Positions 44,981-53,366 of a stretch of DNA of 56,112 bases are shown piece by piece. The DNA is from Chloroflexota bacterium (GTDB lineage: Bacteria; Chloroflexota; Limnocylindria; Limnocylindrales; CSP1-4): NCBI GenBank assembly GCA_003141455.1, contig PLMA01000035.1:15821-71932 (forward strand). The letters are read 5' to 3'. A program made the position numbers and the translations under genes. How positions within the stretch are numbered: position 1 is the stretch's first letter; each line of letters opens with the position of its first letter. The notes under the pieces were generated by a model. The model saw only the letters and a program-made list of their open reading frames with translations, searched no databases and was not told the origin of the DNA.

Positions 44981-45502
44981 ATGAGCGGCGATGAGGCGGT
45001 CCTTGCCGGACCGCACCGCGGTTTGCTCGATTGGCTAGAGAAGAACGGTGTCGAGTATGAGCTCCATGAGCATCCGACCACGGTCACCGCACGAGAGACC
45101 GCTCGTGCGGAACATGTCAACCCGGCTGCGTTCGCCAAGACGATCGGCGTCGTGACCGACGACGGTCGCCGCGCGCTCGTGGTCCTCGACGCAGATGATC
45201 GCCTCGACCTCCTCAAGGCTCGCGGCGTGCTCGGCGCCTCTCACGTCCGGCTCATGACCGAAGGTGAGCTTGCCGAGTCGTGTCCCGGATGCGATGTCGG
45301 TGCAACGCCGGCCCTCGGCGCGGTCTTCGGGTTGCCGATGCACGTCGACGAGGCAATTCGAGACGTCCCGGTCCTCACGTTCCACGCCGGGAGCCATCGA
45401 TACACCGTCCACGTCGATCGTCAGGCATGGGAGCGAGCTCTCGGCATCACGTACGCGGCACTCGCCGAGCACCGCACGCTTGAGCCGGCCTGGATGCGGT
45501 AG
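44981..45502 (+). CDS. YbaK/EbsC-type aminoacyl-tRNA deacylase domain protein
   Basis: A 173-residue cytoplasmic protein of the YbaK/ProX family, which hydrolyses mischarged tRNAs such as Cys-tRNA(Pro). The opening LLDWLEKNGVEYELHEHPTTVTA, then ARAEHVNPAAFAKTIGVVTDD with the catalytic-type Lys, then ALVVLDADDRLDLLKARGVL, and the Gly-rich LAESCPGCDVGATPALGAVFGLP are family landmarks. The end includes VLTFHAGSHRYTVHVDRQAWERAL. A Cys pair in SCPGC is uncommon. The start ATG follows AGGAGG. It may act instead on other small acyl-tRNAs; the family is broad. It stands before the recombinase remnant. Confidence 0.9.
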   Translation: MSGDEAVLAGPHRGLLDWLEKNGVEYELHEHPTTVTARETARAEHVNPAAFAKTIGVVTDDGRRALVVLDADDRLDLLKARGVLGASHVRLMTEGELAESCPGCDVGATPALGAVFGLPMHVDEAIRDVPVLTFHAGSHRYTVHVDRQAWERALGITYAALAEHRTLEPAWMR

Positions 45503-45576
45503 GCGCGATTCCGCCCCCGACGTGCCACTCCCGGCGCCGCGCAATTGGACGGGCGGCCGGCTCAGTGGGCCTCGGC

Positions 45577-45633
45577 GTAGTACGCCAGCCCTCTCAAATC
45601 CGTTGGTGGGTGCGCCCTCAAACCCCCTTGGGG
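45577..45633. repeat. 57-bp dispersed repeat, copy A
   Basis: Aligned without gaps to 47796-47852 it matches at 47 of 57 positions (82%). It covers the stop codon of the recombinase remnant. Shared blocks include ACGCCAGC, GTTGGTGGG and CCCCCTTGGGG. It may be an attachment-type sequence or a relic shared by two recombinase ends. Confidence 0.75.
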
Positions 45634-46214
45634 CACTCCCGCCGTTCTTGTGGGAACGGCCTCGCCGGCGGCGTCCACACGATCTCCTCCACCTTCCGGT
45701 CGTTCAGGACGACCGCTTCGACCACGATCCGGCACAGCTCTTCCTGACGCGCCAGTGACGCCACTGCGATGGCTGCGAGCAGTGCCGGCAGGCGTGCCCG
45801 GTAGGCGTCGAAGGCTCTGATGCGGTCTTCGTCGGGCAATTGGGCCAGGGCGGCTTGGACGGCATCTCGCTCGGCCTGGTACTCCCGGTCGCTTATGTCA
45901 CCCCAGCCATGCTGCTTTCGGAGCTGCTCCAGACGGGTCTGGAGCATCGAGCGCTGGCGGCCTGCTGCCGCCGCCCCAGGGCTGTCGAGGCGATGACGCA
46001 GCTCGCTGCGAGCCTCATCGATGACGGCATCTGGCAGCGCCGCGGCGGCGATGGTCGACATCACCTTGCCCTCGACCAGATCGGCCGGGCAGCGACGAGC
46101 AGGCGGCTCGAGCGTGACCTCGCTTGAGGCAGCCGGCCCGGTGCCAGATGTCGCGGCCGACACCGTCTCTAGCCGCCTGGACCTTGGACTCCAAGGCCAG
46201 CCCAGGGCGCACAC
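45618..46214 (-). pseudogene. C-terminal remnant of a large serine recombinase
   Basis: About 160 residues from roughly 46103 down to the stop resemble the far C-terminus of large serine recombinases: RCPADLVEGKVMSTIAAAALP, a coiled segment LQTRLEQLRKQHGWGDISDRE, then YQAERDAVQAALAQLP, and the terminal VVEAVVLNDRKVEEIVW, then TPPARPFPQERRECPKG. The catalytic resolvase domain and zinc ribbon are absent, and the sequence upstream of 46103 is unrelated. It is therefore a decayed fragment of a past integration event. The reading frame continues past the stop in another frame with sequence similar to copy B at 47796, consistent with frameshift decay. Confidence 0.7.
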
Positions 46215-46356
46215 GATGAGCAGATCGTGTCAGATAGCTGCCGCCGCGGGCATGGCGATCGCCATCGCAGCTGCGACGCTGGCGACACAGAGAGGAACGC
46301 CGGCGGGATCAGAGCCATCGAATGTCCTCGAATCCAGACCTCGACCGCGCACGTGG

Positions 46357-47097
46357 CTACGGCCCGACGTCAGCGACCGCGGGGTCGAGCGATGGCGCCC
46401 CAACAAAGGCGTCCTCGCGTCCTCGCCACATCCAGACACCCAGAGCGAGGGTCCAAAGGGTGAGAAGTAGGGACGACGCAAGAAAGGTGGTCTCGGCAGC
46501 CTGGACCTCTTCGCTGGCGGCGATCTGGAGAAGGGCGGCGACCGCTGATCCGAAAGCACCGACGACCGCGATCCACCCGAACCAGGCGGGAAAGCGTCGA
46601 CTGTCGATGACGGCGACGCCGAAGCAGGCGAATGCCGCCCCGAAGAACACGAGAATGCCGATGCTCCAGATGCCGAAGTCGACCGCCTTTACGGCCGTCG
46701 CGATACTCAGCGCCGTCGTCGCTTCCGCTGCCGGAGTACGGTTCAAGGAGACCGCCAGCGCCTTCATGACGAAGCCGTCTATGGCGGTACTGACGGTGAC
46801 CACGGCACCGCCGAGCAGTGCTGCCGCGACGCCCAACCGGGCGAGCGGCCCGCCGGACGTTGCGGTCAATCGCTCGGTCAGTCCGATGAGACCGCCGATG
46901 ATCAACAGGATGGCTACGATGATCGTCAGGTGAATTCCCACCCAGGCGCTGTTCTGGGCGATCGCCTGGACGGTCGCTGCGCCGTCGAGGCCGGCCGTGT
47001 GGGGATGCAGGGCATTCCCCACGAGGCCCATCACGGCGCCAGCGATGAACAGGGCGCCAGAGATCCTCTGGCGAAGGAGTCGCGCTTGTACGGGCAT
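46357..47097 (-). CDS. Multi-span membrane protein, DUF4386-like
   Basis: A 246-residue integral membrane protein with about six or seven helices, including ISGALFIAGAVMGLVGNALH, then HLTIIVAILLIIGGLIGL and WSIGILVFFGAAFACFGVAVI. The C-terminus is soluble and acidic. Similar proteins are annotated as DUF4386 or unnamed membrane proteins; I cannot assign a function. It is divergent from a MarR regulator across 57 bases with back-to-back promoters, so MarR probably controls it. The ribosome site GGAGCAGGA lies right before the ATG at 47097. Confidence 0.8.
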   Translation of the reverse strand: MPVQARLLRQRISGALFIAGAVMGLVGNALHPHTAGLDGAATVQAIAQNSAWVGIHLTIIVAILLIIGGLIGLTERLTATSGGPLARLGVAAALLGGAVVTVSTAIDGFVMKALAVSLNRTPAAEATTALSIATAVKAVDFGIWSIGILVFFGAAFACFGVAVIDSRRFPAWFGWIAVVGAFGSAVAALLQIAASEEVQAAETTFLASSLLLTLWTLALGVWMWRGREDAFVGAPSLDPAVADVGP

Positions 47098-47117
47098 TCC
47101 TGCTCCGATAATGCTTC

Positions 47118-47147
47118 GGCTACCTAACTAGGCAACCTTACTATACT
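47118..47147. promoter_or_regulatory. Divergent marR promoter with operator-like dyad
   Basis: GGCTACCTAACTAGGCAACC at 47118-47137 is an imperfect dyad (7 of 9 arm positions). TATACT at 47142-47147 is a good -10 on the plus strand, and TATAGT at 47140-47145 reads as a -10 on the minus strand. The marR ATG lies seven bases past TATACT, implying a leaderless transcript. Confidence 0.6.
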
Positions 47148-47154
47148 TACCGCC

Positions 47155-47616
47155 ATGAAGGCAAGCCCGCCGTTGCCGATGGGACAGCTCCTGGGGCGCA
47201 TGCTCCGAAGCTTCCGGCGAGATCTGTACCGCCGCGCACAAGAGGCCGGCTATCACAACATCCGTGAAGCGCACCTCCAGGTGTTCGGCGCGATCGACTG
47301 GGGCGGCACCCGTCTCACCGAGCTGGCGGCCCGGGCAAACATGACGCGTCCCTCGATGATTGAGCTGGTGGACGAGCTCCAGGACATGGGCTACCTGGAG
47401 CGCCGGCCTGACCCGAGCGACGGACGGGCCAAGCTGATCCGACTGACACACAAGGGCAGGCGCATCCTGGCGGAGGCTCTCCGGGCCGTCGAGGACATCG
47501 AGCTCGGGTACGCCGAGGCGGTCGGAGCGGAGCGCTTTGATGCCCTCGTCGCGACCCTGCAGGCGCTGCTTGACGCTCAAAGCCAGGACCGGCACTCGAA
47601 TGCGACGGAGGATTAG
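47155..47616 (+). CDS. MarR-family transcriptional regulator
   Basis: A 153-residue dimeric winged-helix regulator. The recognition region is TRLTELAARANMTRPSMIELV, the wing is LERRPDPSDGRAKLIRLT, and the dimerisation helices are at both ends (LLGRMLRSFRRDLYRRAQEAG and RFDALVATLQALLDAQ). No ribosome binding site precedes the ATG at 47155, and the -10 box is only seven bases upstream, so it is probably translated from a leaderless mRNA. It likely represses itself and the divergent membrane gene. The ligand is unknown. Confidence 0.93.
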   Translation: MKASPPLPMGQLLGRMLRSFRRDLYRRAQEAGYHNIREAHLQVFGAIDWGGTRLTELAARANMTRPSMIELVDELQDMGYLERRPDPSDGRAKLIRLTHKGRRILAEALRAVEDIELGYAEAVGAERFDALVATLQALLDAQSQDRHSNATED

Positions 47617-47899
47617 CCAGCCGGTAGGGATCGTGAGGCGCCCAGATATGCGCGATGATCCGGAACCGAATACGTTTCCCCGCGGCACGCGCCGTAGCGG
47701 TGATGACGACGAAGCTGTAGCCCAGACCCGTTGGACCATCACCGAGGGGGATGCCGTCGCGGTCGCCCTCGGTGGCGTCCGCAGCTGCCTCACGTGTAGA
47801 ACGCCAGCGCTCGCGAATCTGTTGGTGGGCGGGTCCCCAAGCCCCCTTGGGGGCACCCCAGATCTAGCGGCCGAGGGTGGGCCGGTCGCGGCCGAACCG
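47617..47899. other. 283-bp gap with repeat copy B
   Basis: No intact gene is recognised. It holds the 57-bp repeat copy B at 47796-47852. On the minus strand the repeat can be read as CPQGGLGTRPPTDSRALAFYT, similar to frame-shifted sequence after the recombinase remnant, so this may be a second decayed recombinase end. Confidence 0.45.
47796..47852. repeat. 57-bp dispersed repeat, copy B
   Basis: It is the 82%-identical partner of 45577-45633, in the same orientation and 2.2 kb away. The segment between the copies carries the recombinase remnant, the membrane gene and marR. Confidence 0.75.
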
Positions 47900-48304
47900 C
47901 TACCGCGGGCCTGGTTCGCCACGATCGGCCCGGGCGGCGCGATCGCCACCCAGCTCCCTGTCCGCGCGGTGGCCACCGAACGCGTGGATCGTCCGGGTAA
48001 CGCCACTTGAGCATTGCCCGGCGTGCGGGGTGCCGCGCGGAATGAAAGCCTCCTCGCCCGGCATCATGGCCACGCGCTTGCCGTCCATCTCCAGCACGTA
48101 CTCGCCCTGAACCACCATCAGCCACTCGTCGAAGTCGTGGGTGTCCAGACCAGGCTCCTTCGCGGCGTGGCCACAGTGCGTCCAGAGTGCAATCTGGCTG
48201 CCGTCTGCCCCGTCAAAGACGTAGCCCACGATCCCGGGTGTGTGCTGATCGCGGGCCCGGATCAGATTGGCCGGGTTCCTCATGAAGACAGGAAAGTCGT
48301 CCAT
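47900..48304 (-). CDS. Cupin-domain protein
   Basis: A 134-residue single cupin barrel. The first cupin motif reads GLDTHDFDEWLMVVQGEYVLEMDG and the second reads MMPGEEAFIPRGTPHAGQ. The metal-binding pattern is partly kept: His in THDFDEW and His in GTPHAG, with Glu in DEWL. The ATG at 48304 has GGGGAG eight bases upstream; the longer in-frame reading upstream is shadow sequence of the zinc-ribbon gene and is rejected. The C-terminal 25 residues are Arg/Asp-rich and unconserved. Substrate or ligand is unknown. Confidence 0.88.
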   Translation of the reverse strand: MDDFPVFMRNPANLIRARDQHTPGIVGYVFDGADGSQIALWTHCGHAAKEPGLDTHDFDEWLMVVQGEYVLEMDGKRVAMMPGEEAFIPRGTPHAGQCSSGVTRTIHAFGGHRADRELGGDRAARADRGEPGPR

Positions 48305-48425
48305 TCGAGTCTCCCCAGGGCCCACGCGTCCTCGACGCGGGCGCTTCGTGCTGCTCGAGCCGCCTAAGCGTAGTAGTTGAGCGCCCTCAAGGCCGATGTG
48401 GCCTCTTGTCATGCGACGCGACTCA

Positions 48426-49229
48426 TCAAGTCGAAGCGCCGGGCCGCGGTTCGGGCATGGGCGCGGGCACCGGGCCGGCGCCAGGCGGGGCCCGGCGTCG
48501 TGCGCGTCGCCGGCGCGGCGCCGCACCGGGCAGCGGCCACCAGTCGCACGGGCACAGGCCCTTCGGGCAGCCCTCATGGGGAAGGCGCTGTGCCCGCAGC
48601 TCGTCCGCGATGCGGAAGGCTCGCCCGTTGTCGCGCCCGCAGATCGGGCAGCAGCTGGCGGCGACCAGCTCGACCTGTGCCCCGACACTGACGAACGAGC
48701 GCAGAGCCGCCTCCGACCACGCACGGTGCAGCGTCACGATATCGTCGGAAGGCGGGATGGCGGACCCGGACGCGCGATACAGAGCGGCCGCCTGCTGGCG
48801 CCTGATCGACGCCACCTCCCCCCAGCGCTTGCCCCGCCGTGCCGTTCGCACGGCGCGCTCGGCGGCGGCGAGGTACAGGTCCCTCGATGCCGCCACGGCC
48901 GCCTCCGATGGCGGCGCCGCGGCCAGCCGCGCCACCCGGTTGACCGGCGCCGACACGCCCTTGGCCAGTCCAAGCCAGCGACGCCGGTCGCTGGTCCAAT
49001 CGCTCTCCCGGGTCTCGCGGTCTCGCTCGGCCTCGAAGACATCGAGCGCCTCCTCGGTGAGGAGCACCCGCCTGCCGTCGACCCGGCGGACGACGATCCG
49101 TCGCCGGCAGCGCGGGCAGAGGCGCCCGCGCTCGGGCGCGGGATCGAGGAGCGTCGCACAGTACGGGCACGCCGCCGGCGCGTCGCGCCGCGGCGCGGTG
49201 GGAGTCGCAAGCGGCTCGCCCGGCACCAC
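48426..49229 (-). CDS. Zinc-ribbon protein of unknown function
   Basis: A 267-residue protein with a treble-clef-like Cys pair set, ACPYCATLLDPAPERGRLCPRCRRR (CxxC at both ends, about residues 21-43), a helical middle, and a second metal site: SCCPICGRDNGRAF with a later GCPKGLCPCDWW. The C-terminus is a Pro/Arg-rich tail. The frame remains open upstream of the GTG at 49229 for about 38 codons, with sequence GFLRRLLGGDEPNTRAEIQ that looks coding. A GGAG box precedes an ATC codon near 49309 rather than a standard start. The true start is thus unresolved. The middle helical part suggests structural zinc; no enzymatic motif is seen. Confidence 0.72.
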   Translation of the reverse strand: MVPGEPLATPTAPRRDAPAACPYCATLLDPAPERGRLCPRCRRRIVVRRVDGRRVLLTEEALDVFEAERDRETRESDWTSDRRRWLGLAKGVSAPVNRVARLAAAPPSEAAVAASRDLYLAAAERAVRTARRGKRWGEVASIRRQQAAALYRASGSAIPPSDDIVTLHRAWSEAALRSFVSVGAQVELVAASCCPICGRDNGRAFRIADELRAQRLPHEGCPKGLCPCDWWPLPGAAPRRRRARRRAPPGAGPVPAPMPEPRPGAST

Positions 49230-49457
49230 GCCTTCCGAACGGGAGGGGGTCCCGTCGGCGGCCTCCGACTGAATCTCCGCGCGGGTGTTTGGTTCATCGC
49301 CCCCGAGGAGGCGCCTCAGGAAGCCGATGCCGGTCTCCGATAGGTGCGGTTTGCCGACGTCTCAGAGTACCGCGCGGCCGGGGCGGCGCGGTACCGTTCC
49401 CGGCGCTGGCCGGACCGCGTCGGGCTCGAGGCGTGCGCCTCGGCATGCAAGCTGAAG

Positions 49458-51158
49458 TCAGGCCGCGTTGCGCCGTGAGTCGCCCGACTCGGCGTCTCGC
49501 TCGGGGACGCGCCAGCGGGCCACGAGGCGCCGCAGCTTGTCCGACATGTCTCTCAGGCTACCGGCCGATGCCACGAAGCCCTGAGCATGCTCGCTCAACT
49601 GGAGCGTGGCCGAGGAGACCTCCTCCGCCGAGGCCGAGTTCTCCTCGCTAATCGCGGCAATCGACTCAATGGCATCGTTGACCCGGAAAGAGCTGGCGCT
49701 CATCGAGCTCGCGGCCGCGTTCGTGGACTGGGCGATTGCGGCGATCGTGTCCGAGGCGGAAACGACGTTGGATGAGGCGGCGTCCATGGCCTCCACGGCC
49801 CCTGTGATCCGGGCCACGGCGGCATTGGACGCGGCCACGGCCAGGGCGATCTCCTCGAGCACGGCCGCTGAGCGCTCCGCCAGCACCGAGCCGGCTTCGA
49901 CTTCTCTGGCTCCGACCTGCATCGCGGCCACGGCCTCGATCGTACCCTTTTGGACCTGGGCGATGAGAGTGGCGATCTCCTTGGTGGCGGTGCGTGAGTG
50001 CTCGGCCAGTTTGCGGACCTCGTCCGCCACCACTGCGAAGCCCTTGCCCTGCTCCCCCGCGCGGGCCGCTTCGATGGCCGCATTCAGGGCAAGCAGGTTC
50101 GTCTGGTCGGCGATCTCGTCGATCGTCTGGACCATCGCCCCGATCTGGCTACCCATCGCGCCCAGGCCGGCTACCACGGTGGCGCCGGTATCGACGGCCT
50201 TCTTGATTCGGGCCATACCGGAGGCCGACTCACGGACCGTAGCGGCGCCCTTGTCGGCGGCCTTCCCTGCCGCGACGCCGGCGGAATTGACCTCGTCGGA
50301 CGCGGTGGACGCTTCGCGAATCGCCTGGGCCATCTGGCTAATGGCATCCGCCTGGGCCTCGACGCTCGCAGCCGTCATCGCGGCACCCGACCCGACTTGC
50401 TCGATCACCAGACCCAGCTCGATCATGGCCGCGCTCGTTTCGCTCGAGGCGCGGGCTTGGTCCGCGGCACCCGCGGCAACCTGATTGATCGTTTGGGCGA
50501 TCTGGCTCGAGTTGAGCTCCGACTGCGCGGCCGCCTCGTTGACCTCACCGGCCGAGTCGGCCACGCTGGATGCGGCGCTGCCCAGCTCGGTGACCATCTT
50601 CCGTAGCCGCGCGATCATGTATTTGAAGGCTTGGGCCAGGCCGTCCTGATCCGACCGGGTCGTAACCTCACGGGTCAGATCGCCGGCCGCGACACGGTCC
50701 GCCAATGCGGCCAGCTCCTCCATGTACAGGCGAATGCCGGCGAATGCCTCCGCCAGCCGTCCGAGCTCCCCGTGGCCGGAGAGATCCTCCTCGTCATGCT
50801 GGCTGAGGTCGCCCACCGCAACGTGCGAGGCCTGATCGATCACTATCTCGATCGGCCGAGTCACCGATCGAGACACGCTCAGGGCCATGAGTACCGCAAG
50901 CACGAGCACCACCACGGTCAACTGGTTCAGGTGCCCGGCCGCCAGATCGAGGCCCCCGACGGCAAGGACCGGCAGGACCGCGGTTGTGAGCAGCCGCGTA
51001 CGGATCGACCAGTTACGCGGATGGCTCGGCTTGAGATTCTGCCGCTTTGGCAATCCGAACTCGCCGCGCCCGATCCGGGCGGGGACCTCCACCGCGCCCA
51101 GGACGAGGCCTGCGAGGGCAGCGCGTGCGTGGCCGGCCACAGCCAGAGGCGCGTTCAT
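49458..51158 (-). CDS. Methyl-accepting chemotaxis protein lacking a sensor domain
   Basis: A 566-residue chemoreceptor. Two helices (about 55-75 and 80-97) are joined by a loop of only a few residues, so there is no periplasmic sensor domain. HAMP domains follow (about 97-210), then the signalling domain with its conserved tip [21 protein letters not shown] and [18 protein letters not shown]. Methylation helices contain repeated Gln/Glu-Ala patterns. I chose the ATG at 51158 because GGGGAG lies upstream; an earlier ATG at 51230 is possible. No che genes are in the window, so it relies on a remote system or regulates another output. The C-terminus lacks a CheR-binding pentapeptide. Confidence 0.93.
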   Translation of the reverse strand: MNAPLAVAGHARAALAGLVLGAVEVPARIGRGEFGLPKRQNLKPSHPRNWSIRTRLLTTAVLPVLAVGGLDLAAGHLNQLTVVVLVLAVLMALSVSRSVTRPIEIVIDQASHVAVGDLSQHDEEDLSGHGELGRLAEAFAGIRLYMEELAALADRVAAGDLTREVTTRSDQDGLAQAFKYMIARLRKMVTELGSAASSVADSAGEVNEAAAQSELNSSQIAQTINQVAAGAADQARASSETSAAMIELGLVIEQVGSGAAMTAASVEAQADAISQMAQAIREASTASDEVNSAGVAAGKAADKGAATVRESASGMARIKKAVDTGATVVAGLGAMGSQIGAMVQTIDEIADQTNLLALNAAIEAARAGEQGKGFAVVADEVRKLAEHSRTATKEIATLIAQVQKGTIEAVAAMQVGAREVEAGSVLAERSAAVLEEIALAVAASNAAVARITGAVEAMDAASSNVVSASDTIAAIAQSTNAAASSMSASSFRVNDAIESIAAISEENSASAEEVSSATLQLSEHAQGFVASAGSLRDMSDKLRRLVARWRVPERDAESGDSRRNAA

Positions 51159-51650
51159 CGATGACGCTCCCCGTAGGGCTCGCGAACCGGGCAGGGGCTG
51201 ACGTTCATCCGTAGAGGCGTTGCGCGGCATCGCCTCGCCTTCTCCGGCCGAACGGTTCCGCTTCGGTCCATCGTCTCGGTCCTGGCTCCCAAGCCTCGGT
51301 ACATGGCCCAGGACTTCTCCCAGGCCGCTAGGCCTCGCTCGTTCCGCACACACATGGACAGGCGCGAGTTGGCCTCGTCTGGGGTATCGGCCGGAGTGTT
51401 GACCGGATGCCTACTGCAAATGCAGTATTTCGCGCGCCGACCGACCGCCGGAACGGCACCAGCGGCCGGATATGTCGTAGCCACTGATCAGATCCGTTGA
51501 CGCGATCCGCCGGCCGGGGATAGTCGTATCGGGGATGCGGTGGCGCGACCCAACGGCCGGCCGCGGCCGCCGGTCGCCATCGGTATCATCGATTGCGACC
51601 GTCGGGCCCTGCCTTCGTCGCCCGACTCGCGATGATTGGAGGAGCGGTCC
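51159..51650. other. 492-bp divergent region with a strong palindrome
   Basis: No gene is supported. The perfect dyad at 51412-51427 lies inside a weak plus-strand promoter (TTGACC at 51399-51404, CAGTAT at 51423-51428). Nothing else distinctive is visible. Confidence 0.5.
51412..51427. promoter_or_regulatory. 16-bp perfect palindromic operator candidate
   Basis: TACTGCAAATGCAGTA has perfect 7-bp arms and a two-base centre. It overlaps the -10 region of a weak plus-strand promoter, so a bound regulator would block it. It lies about 240 bases before the GlsB-type gene and 254 before the receptor gene. Confidence 0.55.
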
Positions 51651-51929
51651 GTGCCGCACATGGAAGTGCTCGGTTGGATTGTGGTCGGGTTCCTTGCCGG
51701 CGCCCTTTCGAGCGCGGCCGTCAAGCGAGGCGGACCCGAGGGGTGCATCGGCAACACCGTTGTCGGGATCCTTGGCGGTCTCCTCGGAGGCTGGTTCGCC
51801 ACCGAGGAGCTCCACTGGGATTCCACGAGCGGGTTTCTAGGGGCTCTCGCCATTGCCTTTCTGGGCGCCGTCGCGCTCCGCCTGATCCTCAACGCCATGG
51901 AGGGCGGCGATCGTCGAAGAGGGCGCTGA
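51651..51929 (+). CDS. GlsB/YeaQ/YmgE-family membrane protein
   Basis: A 92-residue membrane protein with three helices (VLGWIVVGFLAGALSSAA, NTVVGILGGLLGGWFA and GFLGALAIAFLGAVALRLIL). The Gly-rich GILGGLLGG core is the hallmark of this stress-associated family. The C-terminus is basic. The GTG at 51651 has GGAGGAG seven to eight bases upstream, while the inner ATG at 51660 is too far, so GTG is the likely start. Its exact job is not known; homologues are induced by general stress. Confidence 0.9.
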   Translation: MPHMEVLGWIVVGFLAGALSSAAVKRGGPEGCIGNTVVGILGGLLGGWFATEELHWDSTSGFLGALAIAFLGAVALRLILNAMEGGDRRRGR

Positions 51930-52119
51930 GATCGCTACCGGCGTCGAAAGCGCACCACCCCGAGCCTACCCGTTTCGCCAGGCTGTACCGATTCGACGAG
52001 ACCAGCGCCAGTTCCCGCGATCGCGGTAGGATGCCAGCCATACATCCAGTCGCCCGGGCCAGCTGCAAGCTCCGGCGGCACGACATCGCTCGTGTACCCA
52101 GCCCCCAAGGAGGGCGACG

Positions 52120-53334
52120 ATGACGACCAGCAACATCGACTCGACCGAGACGTCCCGCCGGCCAGCGCCTGCGGCGGCTCCGTTGGCAGAGGTTGAAGGC
52201 ACCGCGGCGGTTGCCGCGCCGAAAGCCCCGGCCGCCGAGAGGCCGTACTCGCCGGGTCTAGAGGGTGTCATCGCAGCTGAGACCGCAGTGGGCTTCGTGG
52301 ACGGAGCGAACGGCCGGCTCCTGTATCGCGGCTACCCCATCGGGCAGCTGGTCGAGAAGGGCACGTACGGCCGTGTCGCCGAGCTCCTGTGGACCGGCGA
52401 GTGGCGCAAGACTGCGAAACTCGTCCCGGCCCCGGTGCCGGAACCTGTGATGTGTGCGCTCTACGAGCTGCCGTCCCACACCCACCCGATGGACGCGCTC
52501 CGTACCGCCGTCTCCGTTTGGGGAGCCTGGCGCCGGCCGCACTGGCCGCCGACCGTGGATCAGGCCCGGGAGCTGACGGCCATGGCGCCCTCGGCCCTGG
52601 CCGCTTTCCACCGTCTCCGCAATGGCATGGAGCCTGTCAAGCCGAATCCCAAACTATCGCTGGCCGGCGGCTTCCTGCAGCAGCTCACCGGCAAGGACCC
52701 GGACCCCGCCTCGGCCCGCGCCCTGGACGCCTACTTCATCGTGGGCGCAGAGCACGGCCTCAACGCCTCCACGTTCACCTGCCGCGTCATCATCTCGACC
52801 CGCTCAGATCTGGCCAGCGCCGTCTGCGGCGCTATCGGAGCACTCAAGGGACCGCTACACGGCGGCGCCCCGGCCGAGGTGGTAAGCCAGCTTCACGAGA
52901 TCGGCTCTCCGGATCGCGCCGAGAAGTGGGTCCGCGAGGCGATCGCCCGGGGCGACAAGATCATGGGCTTCGGCCACCGCGTCTATCGCGCCTACGACCC
53001 CCGCGCTGCCGCCCTCCGCAAGGTCGCCGAAGGAATGTCCGACATGGCCGAGTGGCTCGACGTCGCGGTCAAGGTGGAGGACGTCGTCCTGCGCGTCTTC
53101 GGCGAACTCAAGCCGGATCGCGTCATCAAGACCAACGTGGAGTACTACGCCGCGGCGGTCCTGCAGGGCGTCGGCCTCCCGGTGGACCTCTTCCCGCCGA
53201 CGTTCGCCCTCGCCCGAATGGCCGGCTGGGGCGCTCACGCCATCGAGCAGGCCTCGGCCGACAAGCTGATCCGGCCCGACGCCCGGTACGTCGGCCCGGC
53301 CGAGATGGACGTCCCGTCGCTGGGCGGGCGCTAG
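52120..53334 (+). CDS. gltA: Citrate synthase
   Basis: A 404-residue enzyme condensing acetyl-CoA and oxaloacetate. Catalytic residues are His in VGAEHGLNASTFT, His in MGFGHRVYRAYDPRA, and the Asp of PVDLFPPTFAL. RLLYRGYPIGQLVEKGTY near the N-terminus is family typical. The length is that of short type I/II bacterial enzymes plus an Ala/Pro-rich N-terminal extension of about 40 residues. 2-Methylcitrate synthase activity cannot be excluded by sequence, but no prp genes are nearby. An AAGGAGG box lies seven bases before the ATG at 52120. Confidence 0.95.
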   Translation: MTTSNIDSTETSRRPAPAAAPLAEVEGTAAVAAPKAPAAERPYSPGLEGVIAAETAVGFVDGANGRLLYRGYPIGQLVEKGTYGRVAELLWTGEWRKTAKLVPAPVPEPVMCALYELPSHTHPMDALRTAVSVWGAWRRPHWPPTVDQARELTAMAPSALAAFHRLRNGMEPVKPNPKLSLAGGFLQQLTGKDPDPASARALDAYFIVGAEHGLNASTFTCRVIISTRSDLASAVCGAIGALKGPLHGGAPAEVVSQLHEIGSPDRAEKWVREAIARGDKIMGFGHRVYRAYDPRAAALRKVAEGMSDMAEWLDVAVKVEDVVLRVFGELKPDRVIKTNVEYYAAAVLQGVGLPVDLFPPTFALARMAGWGAHAIEQASADKLIRPDARYVGPAEMDVPSLGGR

Positions 53335-53344
53335 TCGTATAGCC

Positions 53345-53366
53345 GGCGGCGATCGACCCGGCCGCC
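53345..53366. terminator. Bidirectional terminator candidate, gltA / MFS gene
   Basis: GGCGGC at 53345-53350 pairs with GCCGCC at 53361-53366 over a 10-nt loop, in the 32-base gap between convergent stop codons. It is short and lacks a U-tract. Confidence 0.4.

Noticed and set aside
45577-45640. Possible tRNA gene or tRNA fragment at repeat copy A
   Set aside because: The blocks slightly resemble a tRNA 3' half, but no acceptor stem or anticodon stem can be formed.
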